Below are positions 30,901 to 38,225 of a stretch of DNA of 64,000 nucleotides, piece by piece. Under the pieces are notes generated by a model. That model had not been told where the DNA came from, did no database searches, and saw nothing but the letters and a program-made list of their open reading frames with translations. The DNA is taken from assembly GCF_002179555.1 (NCBI RefSeq), contig NZ_NHOU01000002.1:186001-250000 (forward strand). Direction: 5' to 3'. The stretch's first letter is position 1. Each line of letters begins with the position of its first letter. The stretch is from Salinicola salarius (GTDB taxonomy: Bacteria; Pseudomonadota; Gammaproteobacteria; Pseudomonadales; Halomonadaceae). Made by a program: the position numbers and the translations under genes.

Positions 30901-31178
30901 TGATCGCCACCGGCTGCTGCGGCATGTCCGGCACCTACGGGCACGAAGCGCGCAACCGCGACACCTCGGAAAAAATCTACGACCTCTCGTGGCGCGAACC
31001 GGTGGAAGATGACGCCAATGCCGGTCGTCTGCTCGCCACGGGCTACTCCTGTCGCAGCCAGGTCAAGCGGCTCTCCGATCAGGCACTGCCGCACCCGTTA
31101 CAGGCGCTGTTGAAATGGATCAAGATCGCTGGCACGCCCACGTCTCCCTCATACTCATCGACCGCCAGCTTTCGTTAA
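27954..31178 (+). CDS. ydiJ: FAD/4Fe-4S D-2-hydroxyacid dehydrogenase, YdiJ family
   Basis: 1074 aa. FAD-binding PCMH domain (about 55-300; LAPRGGGTGTNGQSL, STSNRATIGGMISTDASGQG), FAD-oxidase C domain (about 300-560; MFGHVDAGVLHVRP, GEHGKGVRSE), then ferredoxin-like Fe-S motifs: CNGNGAC...MCPSW near 608-629 and CLACKSCAGQCP near 705-716. A CCG-type C-terminal part carries ATGCCGMSGTYGHE near 988. YdiJ proteins oxidise D-2-hydroxyacids; D-2-hydroxyglutarate or D-lactate are candidate substrates. An acidic duplicated linker (VADDAVPDNAVADDN) interrupts the oxidase domain. trxC follows 15 bp later. Confidence 0.93.
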   Translation: MTMITRLDPASADLTLPERYRRFLAELADAGFRGDIGDDAANRTVLATDNSIYQRLPMAVLYPRDAADLELIARLLGREAHRDIVLAPRGGGTGTNGQSLTDGLVVDVSRYMNRILEIDVENRRVRVQAGVVKDQLNAALKPHGLFFAPELSTSNRATIGGMISTDASGQGSCEYGKTRNHVLELDVVLPGGERLESRPLDETALAAACERDDRIGEIYRAVSDIAATERERIAATFPPLNRCLTGYDLAHLTDDQGHFDLNSVLCGAEGSLALLNEATLNVLPLPKHSTLVNVRYTGFMDALRDAKTLMAEGNPTSIETIDDRVLQLAMEDFVWDSVAEFFPAVADDAVPDNAVADDNGERGTPIRGINLVEFNDDDPARLAERVQAFVEHLGSDTGVERLGYTLAEGRPQIARVYAMRKRAVGLLGNAKVDAKGEKRPIPFVEDTAVPPEQLADYIAEFRQLLDVRGLEYGMFGHVDAGVLHVRPAIDMKDPAQARLIREISDEVAALTQRYGGLLWGEHGKGVRSEYTPRFFGELYPALQRVKAAFDPHNQFNPGKIATPLAEGEAGIVDGHDPGLLAIDGVTTRGELDRQIDERVWQENASAVYCNGNGACYNYDPADAMCPSWKATRERIHSPKGRASLMREWLRRQGNAGVDVIEVSRAQRRGGLGAWLLAQPGKIGRSIARRRGEADFSHEVHDAMAGCLACKSCAGQCPIKVDVPDFRSRFLESYHSRYARPLRDYLIGGLEFVVPHLQPVTPLYNALLDNRLVDRFLAKGLGIVDSPKLSRASLGKTLAAWGVAEATPLTLGRLTAAQKSRSVVLVQDAFTSHFESRLVMDVVELLARLDIRMFVAPFQPNGKPLHVQGFLGRFERVAARQAARLRTLSRFGVPLVGIDPAMTLTYRQEYVKTLGPQAVPEVLLLQEWLLSLGQSILPRGWRDEATGTDPGYRLMSHCTEKTNAPGSPKGWQQLFAHFGLQLDLIATGCCGMSGTYGHEARNRDTSEKIYDLSWREPVEDDANAGRLLATGYSCRSQVKRLSDQALPHPLQALLKWIKIAGTPTSPSYSSTASFR

Positions 31179-31193
31179 CAAGGAGCCGATCTC

Positions 31194-31637
31194 ATGACCG
31201 AAGCGAAACACGTCGTTTGTCCGCACTGCCACGCCGTCAATCGGGTCGCTGGCGCTCGTCTGGCGGACGCTCCCAATTGCGGTCGCTGCCATAACGCCCT
31301 GTTCAGCGGCGAGCCGTTGACCCTGGATTCGGCCAATTTCGATCGTTTCGTGTCGCGTAGCGATCTGCCGATTCTGATCGACTTCTGGGCCGACTGGTGC
31401 GGCCCCTGCAAGGCGATGGCGCCAGGGTTCGCCCAAGCCGCCAGGGCGTTGTCGCCGAACGTCATCCTGGGCAAGCTGGATACCGAAGCCGCGACGGATA
31501 TCGCCTCGCGATTCGGCATTCGCAGCATCCCGACGCTGATTCTGTTCCGTGGCGGGCAGGAGATCGCGCGTCAGGCCGGTGCCATGGGCTCCGCGGATAT
31601 CGTCAACTGGACCCAGCGACAACTCGCCACACCCTGA
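31194..31637 (+). CDS. trxC: Thioredoxin 2 (TrxC)
   Basis: 147 aa. N-terminal zinc finger with Cys 9, 12, 29 and 32 (CPHC and CGRC), then a thioredoxin fold with the redox motif WCGPC at 68-72 and the cis-proline loop SIPTLILF. TrxC reduces cytosolic disulfides, and the zinc finger is linked to oxidative stress tuning in E. coli. AAGGAG lies nine bases before the ATG. Close behind ydiJ, probably one transcript. Confidence 0.97.
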   Translation: MTEAKHVVCPHCHAVNRVAGARLADAPNCGRCHNALFSGEPLTLDSANFDRFVSRSDLPILIDFWADWCGPCKAMAPGFAQAARALSPNVILGKLDTEAATDIASRFGIRSIPTLILFRGGQEIARQAGAMGSADIVNWTQRQLATP

Positions 31638-31724
31638 AGTCTCCTTTGCCTTCGATCCGGCATTGCATCGTTGCAATGCCGCCGCTAGTCTGCGCGCCTT
31701 TTGTCACACCCTGGAGAGACTGCC

Positions 31725-33524
31725 ATGGAAAACGCTGCCCTTGCCCTCACCGGCATCGGCCTGCTGGCGCTGGTCTGTCAATGGCTCGCCTGGCAGCTCC
31801 GGGTGCCGGCCATTCTGCCGCTGCTGATCGCCGGCATCGCCGCCGGCCCGGTGACCGGCATCCTCGATCCCGACGCGGTGCTGGGCGACCTGCTGTTCCC
31901 GCTGGTCTCCCTGGCGGTAGCGGTGATCCTGTTCGAGGGCGCATTGACGCTGGATTTCCGCGAGCTACGCGGCCATGGCCGCACGGTCAGCCGGCTGGTG
32001 ACCTGGGGCGCGCTGATCACGGCGCTGATCGCCATCGCCGCCGCGCATCTGGTACTGGGTCTCTCCTGGGAGATGGCAAGCGTGCTGGGGGCGTTACTGG
32101 TGGTGACCGGGCCAACGGTGGTGCTACCGCTGCTGCAGACCCTACGCGCGCGGGAGCACGTCAGCCAGATCCTGCGCTGGGAAGGCATCCTGATCGATCC
32201 GATCGGGGCCATCGGCGCGGTGCTGGTCTACGAGTTCGTCGCCCTGGGGCTCTCCAACGGCGCGGCGGCGCACACGCTTTTGAGTTTCACCCAGACCGCA
32301 GTGATCGGCTTCGGCCTGGGCACGGCCGGCGGCTACCTGTGGGGCAGCGTGCTGCGTCACTACTGGCTGCCCCAGCGGCTGCACAGCTTCGGCACCCTGA
32401 TGATCATGCTGACGCTGTTCACCGCGTCGAACCTGCTGTTCCACGAGTCCGGCCTGCTGACCGTCACCGTCATGGGCGTATGGATGGCGAACATGCGCGG
32501 CGTACCGACCCAGCCGATCCTGGAGTTCAAGGAGACGCTATCGATCCTGCTGATTTCGGGGCTGTTCATCCTGCTGGCCGCGCGCCTGAGCCTGGCTCAG
32601 CTGAGCCTGCTGTCGTGGGAAGCGTGGGCGTTTCTGGTCGTTCTGGTGTGGGTCGCGCGGCCGCTGGCAGTATGGCTGTGCACCTGGGGCAGCTCGCTCA
32701 ACTGGCGGGAAAAGGCGCTGCTGGCCTGGCTCTCTCCCCGCGGGATCGTCGCGGCGGCTGTGGCGTCGCTGTTCGCGATTCGCCTCGAGACGCTGGAGGT
32801 TCCCGGTGCCGAGCTGCTGGTGCCGGTCACGTTTCTGGTGATCATCAGCACCGTCGTCGTCCAGAGCCTGTTTTCGCGCCCGCTGGCGAGGCTGCTGAAG
32901 GTGAACGCTCCTACCGCATCGGGATTCCTGATCATCGGCGCCAACCCCGTCTCGCGGGCATTCGGCAGCGCGCTTCAGGAAGCCGGTTTCGCGGTGCGGC
33001 TGTGCGATCACAACTGGGACGCCATCCAGGAAGCGCGGATGACCAATATCCCGACCTACTACGGCAACCCGCTGTCGGAGCACGCCGCCCAGCATCTGGG
33101 GCTGACCGGCATCGGCCACCTGCTGCCGCTGTCGCCCTACCGCGAGCTCAACAATCTGGCCGCGCTGCACTTCGAGCACGTCCTCGGCCACGGCAAGGTC
33201 TTCCGGCTGGCGGTGGAGTCCTCCCGTAATGCGCGGCGTCACCATCAACAGGCGCTGGCGCACCTGCCGCTGCTGTTCGACGGCAATACGACATTCACCC
33301 GCCTGTCGAGTCTGATCGGCCAGGGCGCCGTGGTTCGCCACGCCAATATCAGCGACAACTTCGATATCGACGATTATCGGCGTATTCATCACGATCGCCT
33401 GCTGACGCTGTTCACGCTCTCGACCAGTGGCCGGATCCGTATCGCCACGGCCGAAAAACCGCTCAACCCGAAGGCGGGCGATACGCTGATCAGCCTGATA
33501 TTCCCGGATTCGCCCGAGTTCTGA
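31725..33524 (+). CDS. Cation:proton antiporter (CPA1, NhaP-like) with C-terminal RCK-like domain
   Basis: 599 aa. Residues 1-390 form a 12-13 helix antiporter: GITAGPVTG-like helices, VILFEGALTLDF, VVTGPTVVLPLL, the conserved EGILIDPIGA and LAWLSPRGIVAAAVASL. From about 400 follows a soluble regulatory part with an RCK/TrkA-N-like Rossmann segment (FLIIGANPVSRAFGSALQEAGFAVRLCD) and a TrkA-C-like end. Exports Na+ or K+ in exchange for H+, useful for pH and salt tolerance. The start MENAALALTG has GGAGAG eight bases upstream. The stop codon lies in the first unit of a 14-bp tandem repeat. Confidence 0.93.
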   Translation: MENAALALTGIGLLALVCQWLAWQLRVPAILPLLIAGIAAGPVTGILDPDAVLGDLLFPLVSLAVAVILFEGALTLDFRELRGHGRTVSRLVTWGALITALIAIAAAHLVLGLSWEMASVLGALLVVTGPTVVLPLLQTLRAREHVSQILRWEGILIDPIGAIGAVLVYEFVALGLSNGAAAHTLLSFTQTAVIGFGLGTAGGYLWGSVLRHYWLPQRLHSFGTLMIMLTLFTASNLLFHESGLLTVTVMGVWMANMRGVPTQPILEFKETLSILLISGLFILLAARLSLAQLSLLSWEAWAFLVVLVWVARPLAVWLCTWGSSLNWREKALLAWLSPRGIVAAAVASLFAIRLETLEVPGAELLVPVTFLVIISTVVVQSLFSRPLARLLKVNAPTASGFLIIGANPVSRAFGSALQEAGFAVRLCDHNWDAIQEARMTNIPTYYGNPLSEHAAQHLGLTGIGHLLPLSPYRELNNLAALHFEHVLGHGKVFRLAVESSRNARRHHQQALAHLPLLFDGNTTFTRLSSLIGQGAVVRHANISDNFDIDDYRRIHHDRLLTLFTLSTSGRIRIATAEKPLNPKAGDTLISLIFPDSPEF

Positions 33525-33587
33525 ATTTCGGGCTCTGAATTTCGGACTCTGAATTTCGGATTCTGGATTTGGGACTCTGGATCATGA
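33520..33587. repeat. 14-bp tandem repeat at the antiporter stop codon, about 5 copies
   Basis: TCTGAATTTCGGGC, TCTGAATTTCGGAC, TCTGAATTTCGGAT, TCTGGATTTGGGAC, then a partial TCTGGAT unit. The first copy contains the TGA stop of the antiporter gene, so expansion of the array sits exactly at the gene end. Confidence 0.88.
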
Positions 33588-33610
33588 GTTCCGACCGGGC
33601 CACATAACGA

Positions 33611-33652
33611 CGAACCCCGCTTCCCGAGTCGACGATCGGGAAGCGGGGTTCG
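33611..33652. terminator. Long hairpin between antiporter gene and trpC
   Basis: CGAACCCCGCTTCCCGA (33611-33627) pairs perfectly with TCGGGAAGCGGGGTTCG (33636-33652). It lies between two convergent genes and is likely a bidirectional terminator, although no T-run follows. Confidence 0.75.
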
Positions 33653-33706
33653 TACGTTGCCGCCGTGCGTTCGTTAGCCCGGCGCGGACGTGTGACGCGG
33701 TCCGGG

Positions 33707-34522
33707 CTAAAAGAACATTCGGCGAAGCGCGCTACCGGGTTCTTGCTCGCGCATGAAAGCCTCGCCGACCAGAAAGGCATTGACGTCGAATTCGCGCATG
33801 CGCTCGACATCATCCCGGCCATGAATGCCAGACTCGGTGACGACCGTCACGCCTTGGGGGATTCGCTTGAGCAGCTCGAAGGTCGTGTCCAGCGAAGTCT
33901 CGAACGTGCGCAGGTCGCGGTTGTTGATTCCCACCAGCGGCAGATCGAGCATCAGCGCCCGTTCGAGTTCGAAGATATCGTGCACCTCGACCAGCACGTC
34001 CATGCCCAGTGCCGTCGCCTGCTGGTAGAGATCCTTGAGCTGCTCGTCGCTCAGCGCCGCCACGATCAGCAGGATGCAGTCCGCGCCGATACCCCTGGCT
34101 TCCGCCACCTGGTAGCCGTCGATGATGAAGTCCTTGCGAATCACTGGCAGGTCGCAGGCGTTCCGGGCGGCGATCAGGTAATCCTCGTGCCCCTGGAAGT
34201 AGTCGGCGTCCGTCAGCACCGAAAGACAGCTGGCACCGGCCGCGGCGTAGTCGGCCGCAATCTCGGCGGGCTGGAAGTCTTCACGGATGACACCCTTGGA
34301 GGGCGACGCCTTCTTGATCTCGGCGATGACGGCAGGATCGCCGCCATCGATACAGGCATTGAGCGCCGAGACGAAGCCTCGCGGCGCGCCCTGCGCCGTT
34401 GCCCGCTCCAGCCAGGTCTGCTCGCTGGCGACCGCGCGGCGTTCGGCGATCTCCTCGCGCTTGCGTGCCAGGATCTTGGCCAGAATGGTAGGCAGTTCAC
34501 TATCGGCGGCGTCGGTCATCAT
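33707..34522 (-). CDS. trpC: Indole-3-glycerol phosphate synthase
   Basis: 271-aa TIM-barrel enzyme closing the indole ring from carboxyphenylaminodeoxyribulose phosphate in tryptophan synthesis. Conserved stretches: [69 protein letters not shown] and [12 protein letters not shown]. It is a stand-alone TrpC, not fused to TrpF. It follows trpD after 75 bp in which two small hairpins lie. AGGAATCTCC precedes the ATG. Confidence 0.98.
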   Translation of the reverse strand: MMTDAADSELPTILAKILARKREEIAERRAVASEQTWLERATAQGAPRGFVSALNACIDGGDPAVIAEIKKASPSKGVIREDFQPAEIAADYAAAGASCLSVLTDADYFQGHEDYLIAARNACDLPVIRKDFIIDGYQVAEARGIGADCILLIVAALSDEQLKDLYQQATALGMDVLVEVHDIFELERALMLDLPLVGINNRDLRTFETSLDTTFELLKRIPQGVTVVTESGIHGRDDVERMREFDVNAFLVGEAFMREQEPGSALRRMFF

Positions 34523-34550
34523 GGAGATTCCTGTTGAGCTGGTTCTGATT

Positions 34551-34581
34551 CAGCGAAGACGCTGTTTCGGCGAAGACGCCG
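34551..34581. repeat. Twin mini-hairpins in the trpD-trpC gap
   Basis: CAGCG-AAGA-CGCTG (34551-34564) and CGGCG-AAGA-CGCCG (34568-34581) are two perfect 5-bp stems with the same 4-nt loop, 3 bp apart. The shared core CGAAGACGC is also present in the ureF-ureG gap. Confidence 0.65.
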
Positions 34582-34597
34582 GTTTTGTCGCGAGCGG

Positions 34598-35617
34598 TCA
34601 GTTGGCGAAGACCCGGGTGAAGTCGGAAAGCTCCTTGAGCTTTTCCAGCGGCAGCTTGGAGGCCTGGGCGTCCTGCGCCATCAGCACCCCCTCCTTGAGC
34701 GAATCCGCCACACCGGAAGCGAACAGCGCCGCCCCGGCGTTGAGCGCAACGATGTCGCCAGCCACACCCTTGCCGACCAGCGCCTCCTTGACCAGCTTGA
34801 GACTGTCTTCGGCGGTCACGACCTTCAGCGGATCGAGGGATTGACGCTCGATGCCCAGCTCCTCGGGCGTGATCGTGTATTCACGAATCTCGCCGTCGCG
34901 AAGCTCGGCCACCTGCGTCGGCGCCGCCACGGAGATTTCGTCCAGGCCATCCTCGGCATGAACCACCAGCACATGCCGGCTGCCCAGCTTGCGCAGCGAC
35001 TCTGCCACCAGCGGCACGAGATACGGTGCATAGACGCCCAGCAACTGGTTGGGCGCCCCTGCCGGATTGGTCAGCGGGCCAAGGATATTGAAGACCGTGC
35101 GAACCCCCATATCCCTTCGCGGGCCGATGGCATGGCGCATCGCCTGGTGATGGCGCGGCGCGAACATGAATCCGACCCCGACCTGCTCGATGCAGCGCGC
35201 GATGGTCGCCGCGTCGAGATCGAGATAGATCCCCGCGACGTCGAACAGATCCGCACTCCCGGCGGAGGACGAGACGCCCCGATTGCCGTGCTTGGCGACG
35301 TGACCGCCGGCAGCCGCGACCACGAAGCTCGACGCCGTGGAGACGTTGAAAAGGTTGGCGCCATCGCCACCGGTGCCGACGATGTCGACGATGTTGTCGC
35401 AGTCGATCGATACCGGCTGCATCAGTTCGCGCATGACCTGCGCCGCCGCCGTGATCTCGTCGGCGGTCTCCCCCTTCATCGCCAGCCCGATCAAAAAGCC
35501 GCCGATCTGGGCCTCGGTCGCTTCACCCGTCATGATCGCCTTCATGACGGCGTGGGTATCTTCGTAACTGAGATCCTGACGGCGCATGACCGCACCAATG
35601 GCATCCCGCATTTGCAT
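34598..35617 (-). CDS. trpD: Anthranilate phosphoribosyltransferase
   Basis: 339 aa. Transfers the phosphoribosyl group from PRPP to anthranilate. The PRPP-binding loop GTGGDG is at 81-86, followed by NVSTASSFVVAAAGGHVAKHGNRGVSSSAGSADL; RRDMGVRTVFNILGPLTNPAG and VVHAEDGLDE are also typical. The start at 35617 has GAGGAG five to six bases upstream; a second ATG lies two codons in. Second structural gene of trpGDC. Confidence 0.98.
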   Translation of the reverse strand: MQMRDAIGAVMRRQDLSYEDTHAVMKAIMTGEATEAQIGGFLIGLAMKGETADEITAAAQVMRELMQPVSIDCDNIVDIVGTGGDGANLFNVSTASSFVVAAAGGHVAKHGNRGVSSSAGSADLFDVAGIYLDLDAATIARCIEQVGVGFMFAPRHHQAMRHAIGPRRDMGVRTVFNILGPLTNPAGAPNQLLGVYAPYLVPLVAESLRKLGSRHVLVVHAEDGLDEISVAAPTQVAELRDGEIREYTITPEELGIERQSLDPLKVVTAEDSLKLVKEALVGKGVAGDIVALNAGAALFASGVADSLKEGVLMAQDAQASKLPLEKLKELSDFTRVFAN

Positions 35618-35653
35618 GTTGGCTCCTCGCCGGTTCCGGCTAGCTATGTCAGA

Positions 35654-36241
35654 TCAGGCGCGCCGTTTCAGGAAGTTCGCCAGCAGCTCGTGGCCTTGGC
35701 GAGACAGAATCGATTCGGGGTGAAACTGGACCCCTTCGATATCCAGCGTCTTGTGCTTCAAGCCCATGATCAGCCCTGGCGTCGGGTCGTCGTCATCGGC
35801 CCAGGCCGTGATCTCGAGACAGTCCGGCAGGGTAGCAGCATCGACCACCAGCGAATGGTAACGGGTGACCTCGAGCGGGTCCTCAAGCCCTTCGAAAACC
35901 CCTTCACCGCGGTGACGAATGCGAGACGTCTTGCCGTGCATCACCTGTGGCGCGCGGATCACGTCGCCACCATAGACCTGACCGATGGCCTGATGACCGA
36001 GACAGACACCCAATATCGGGATCCTGCCAGCGAAATGGCGAATCGCCTCCATCGAGATACCCGCTTCGTTGGGTGTGCACGGCCCGGGCGAGACCACCAG
36101 GTGAGTCGGTTCGTGGCGCTCCAGCTCGGCAAGATCCACGTCGTCGTTGCGCACGGTGACGACATCAGCCCCCAACTCGCCCAAGTACTGAACGATGTTG
36201 AAGGTGAAGCTATCATAATTGTCGATCATGAGGACTGACAT
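35654..36241 (-). CDS. trpG: Anthranilate synthase component II (glutamine amidotransferase)
   Basis: 195-aa class I glutamine amidotransferase giving ammonia to TrpE. Catalytic Cys80 is in [11 protein letters not shown]; the His-Glu pair is in QFHPESIL near 171-176. [29 protein letters not shown] and MHGKTS are typical. The same subunit may also serve PabB. First structural gene of trpGDC, preceded by an attenuator. No trpE lies in the window, so the large subunit is encoded elsewhere. Confidence 0.96.
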   Translation of the reverse strand: MSVLMIDNYDSFTFNIVQYLGELGADVVTVRNDDVDLAELERHEPTHLVVSPGPCTPNEAGISMEAIRHFAGRIPILGVCLGHQAIGQVYGGDVIRAPQVMHGKTSRIRHRGEGVFEGLEDPLEVTRYHSLVVDAATLPDCLEITAWADDDDPTPGLIMGLKHKTLDIEGVQFHPESILSRQGHELLANFLKRRA

Positions 36242-36354
36242 GGGAATAAACTCCTGATATATCGATTAAATCGACTCTTGGCTCGAGATTTACCCGAATG
36301 CGATCCAAGTCGATCGCTGCCTCTATGCCGACCTCACGAAGCGAAACGAACACA

Positions 36355-36385
36355 CAAAAATGCCGCCCCGTGGGGCGGCATTCTT
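36355..36385 (-). terminator. trp attenuator terminator (segments 3:4)
   Basis: TGCCGCCCC (36361-36369) pairs with GGGGCGGCA (36372-36380) around 2 nt; on the minus strand it is followed by a T5 run (36360-36356). It lies 47 nt after the stop of a Trp-rich leader peptide. An alternative pairing exists: GGGTGGC (minus, 36421-36415) can pair with the upstream arm GCCGCCC with one G-U pair, which would break the terminator. An earlier pairing of GTGGCG (36439-36434) with CGCC-T-AC (36413-36407) would protect it. This is the classic attenuator logic. Confidence 0.85.
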
Positions 36386-36426
36386 TTCAAACGTCAATTG
36401 ACGGACGTAGGCGTGCCACCCTTGAA

Positions 36427-36477
36427 TTAAAGGCGCCACCACCACTGGTTATGCTTGCGTATTCGGTTCGTGATCAT
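36427..36477 (-). CDS. trpL: trp operon leader peptide
   Basis: A 16-residue reading frame, MITNRIRKHNQWWWRL followed by TAA, with three consecutive TGG codons two codons before its end. When charged tRNA-Trp is scarce the ribosome would stall on the Trp codons, which cover segment 1 of the attenuator and free the antiterminator. No clear Shine-Dalgarno site precedes the ATG, and the predicted promoter places it only about 10 nt from the transcript start, so it may be nearly leaderless. Too short for routine gene callers. Confidence 0.85.
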   Translation of the reverse strand: MITNRIRKHNQWWWRL

Positions 36478-36484
36478 GGGAAAT

Positions 36485-36514
36485 ATAGTGCCGCGTCGTC
36501 ACGCAGGGTGTCAA
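36485..36514 (-). promoter_or_regulatory. Candidate sigma-70 promoter of trpL-trpGDC
   Basis: On the minus strand a perfect TTGACA (36514-36509), an 18-bp spacer and CACTAT (36490-36485; an overlapping TATATT lies 3 bases downstream). The -10 is imperfect. Its -35 overlaps the terminator hairpin of the upstream regulator gene. Confidence 0.5.
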
Positions 36515-36559
36515 CGGCGTTATCGCCTGTCTTCCAAAAGGAATCGGGCCAACGCCGTT
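36513..36559 (-). terminator. Hairpin at the end of the Crp/Fnr gene
   Basis: AACGGCGTT (36513-36521) pairs with AACGCCGTT (36551-36559), with an inner TTCC/GGAA stem. It starts at the stop codon of the regulator gene and runs into the trp promoter. There is no T-run, so termination strength is uncertain. Confidence 0.5.
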
Positions 36560-37317
36560 CAATTCGAGACATTCTTGATGTGGTGAAGATAGAGCGGGTC
36601 GAAGTCCCCCTCCTCTTTCAGGCGCTTCTCCTCCAGTATGGTCACCTTCCCTCGTTTCGCTTCGATCAGACCGTCCGCGCGCAGCGCCTGGAATACGCGA
36701 TTCATGTGAACCGGAGTGATACCTATCGCGTCTGCCAGTTCGGCCTGCGTAATCGGCAGACGGAAAGAGTCATTATCGGCAAACCCTACCGCCTTCAGCC
36801 GTACCAATAGCTCGCAGAGCAGGTGAGCTACTCGCGGATAGGCGCCCCGCTGCCCGATATTAAGGATCCAGTCACGGTATATCGATGCATCGACCAGTGT
36901 CTCGCGCCAGAAGGCCGCGGTAAGACGGGGAGAACGTTCGCAGGCCTGCTTCAAGGCGTTATGCTGGATGAATCCGACCATGCTGGTACTGATCGATGCG
37001 ATGCTCATGTCCATGACCTTGAGATGCAGGCTCTGCAGATCCGGCATGTCTCCAGGAACATGTACCGCCATGATCTGGCGCTTACCGTCCGAGGTCAGCT
37101 TGTAGACACAGGTAAATCCTTCCAGCAGCAGGCAGCTTCGAGAAGCATGCTCGCCGATGCGGACGATATCCTGCCCGGGCTTGAGCGACTCCACTTGCAC
37201 CGGCAGGTCCTGGAGCACTTGCTTCTCATCGTCGGAAAGCCTGAAGATGCTCTCCAGTTTCCGAATCATCAGGTCGTTGGGAGAAAGACGATTGGTAAAA
37301 TGAACGCCTGATAGCAT
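36559..37317 (-). CDS. Crp/Fnr family transcriptional regulator
   Basis: 252 aa. N-terminal cyclic-nucleotide-binding-type beta roll (about 30-140; LKPGQDIVRIGEHASRSCLLLEGF, VHVPGDMPDLQSL), dimerisation helix, then a winged helix-turn-helix (about 185-235; LPITQAELADAIGITPVHMNRVFQALRADGLI). Lacks the four cysteines of Fnr-type oxygen sensors and a clear cAMP pocket, so the ligand is unknown. Genes of this LPITQ...HMNR subgroup are common in alpha- and gammaproteobacteria. A HicB-like gene lies 118 bp upstream on the same strand. Confidence 0.92.
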   Translation of the reverse strand: MLSGVHFTNRLSPNDLMIRKLESIFRLSDDEKQVLQDLPVQVESLKPGQDIVRIGEHASRSCLLLEGFTCVYKLTSDGKRQIMAVHVPGDMPDLQSLHLKVMDMSIASISTSMVGFIQHNALKQACERSPRLTAAFWRETLVDASIYRDWILNIGQRGAYPRVAHLLCELLVRLKAVGFADNDSFRLPITQAELADAIGITPVHMNRVFQALRADGLIEAKRGKVTILEEKRLKEEGDFDPLYLHHIKNVSN

Positions 37318-37435
37318 GGATTCGCACCTTTGCTTCTCAAAGTCAAAGAAATGAAGCTGCTGCCTCAGTATCTCTGTTCATGTGATTAAAACGCCTGTCT
37401 CGTCCATGAAGTGTGGTTCACGCTTCGGGAGCTGG

Positions 37436-37792
37436 CTACTCGTCGACGCCATTTCCGTCGAGGCGTGTCAACAGTTCGTCGATATCGGGAAAGATGGGTT
37501 CGATCGCTAGCTGGCCAGACCTCAAGGGGCCCAGGCGGATACAGAGAAACTGCCAGAAGACCAGCCCGTAGCGGCTCATGTAATGGCCGACTCGGGATTG
37601 CAGGGGAACGCCCTCCCCCTTTGCGAGCCGCTGAGCCAGAAAAGGAATGATCACGTCCTGGAGACGTTCGAAAGCCTTCATATCGGTCGAGGCTTCTGCC
37701 GTCAGGCCGGGCAAGGCCGGCACCAACGCCTCCCAGCGTTGCCGTGACGAACCTGCCGGCCTGATCGCGACATCGAAAATGAACTCTCGCAT
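37436..37792 (-). CDS. HicB-like hypothetical protein
   Basis: 118 aa. Residues 1-60 (FDVAIRPA...RWEALVPALPGLTAEASTDMKAFERLQDVIIPFLAQRL) resemble the HicB antitoxin fold: a beta strand, VPxLPG, then a helix. No HicA toxin and no clear DNA-binding domain are adjacent, so this is an orphan; the remaining half is unrecognised. I start at MREFIF because GGGGGC lies just upstream; an ATG 16 codons earlier has no such site. Confidence 0.6.
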   Translation of the reverse strand: MREFIFDVAIRPAGSSRQRWEALVPALPGLTAEASTDMKAFERLQDVIIPFLAQRLAKGEGVPLQSRVGHYMSRYGLVFWQFLCIRLGPLRSGQLAIEPIFPDIDELLTRLDGNGVDE

Positions 37793-38036
37793 ACAGCCCC
37801 CGCAATGCGCTTGGCTACTCAAGGTCAACCGCTGGCTCATCGCGGCGAATCACTGCATTGTGTGAGTCGCTCGACGTGGCAAAGAGAGAAGTACCTGCAG
37901 ATAATTAGGCTAATTCATCGCCGTAACCGAGCCTGGCAGGCCACTGCATTGCGTAGTGCCAGCGCTATCGCTCGAACGCGTTCCAGCCGGATGCTCCGGC
38001 TCGATGGAATGATGACAAGGACAGATGTTCGGATAC

Positions 38037-38073
38037 GAAAAAGCCGCTTCGGCATATCAAGCTCGAAGCGGCT
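38037..38073 (-). terminator. Terminator of tRNA-Ala
   Basis: On the minus strand AGCCGCTTCG (38073-38064) pairs with CGAAGCGGCT (38051-38042) and is followed by TTTTTC. It lies 17 nt past the tRNA 3' end. The rest of the stretch 37793-38036 holds nothing I can identify. Confidence 0.9.
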
Positions 38074-38090
38074 AATTCGAGAGGAATTCT

Positions 38091-38166
38091 TGGTGGAGCC
38101 TAGCGGGATCGAACCGCTGACCTCAACACTGCCAGTGTTGCGCTCTCCCAGCTGAGCTAAGGCCCC
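38091..38166 (-). tRNA. tRNA-Ala (anticodon GGC)
   Basis: 76 nt with encoded CCA. The cloverleaf folds fully: acceptor GGGGCCT/AGGCTCC containing the alanine identity pair G3-U70, D arm GCTC...GAGC, anticodon arm CAACA-CTGGCAG-TGTTG with GGC, and T loop TTCGATC. It reads GCC and GCU. Confidence 0.98.
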
Positions 38167-38196
38167 AAATGACTGCTGCCCCGGAGGACGCGACGC

Positions 38197-38225
38197 ACTA
38201 TAAAAGCTCGACAGATCAAGGTCAA
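38197..38225 (-). promoter_or_regulatory. Sigma-70 promoter of tRNA-Ala
   Basis: On the minus strand TTGACC (38225-38220), a 17-bp spacer and TATAGT (38202-38197), followed by a G+C-rich GCGTCGCG discriminator as expected for stringently controlled stable RNA promoters. Confidence 0.85.

Noticed and set aside
29313-31094. 593-codon open frame on the minus strand
   Set aside because: Antisense to ydiJ across its Fe-S motifs; no domain and no ribosome site.
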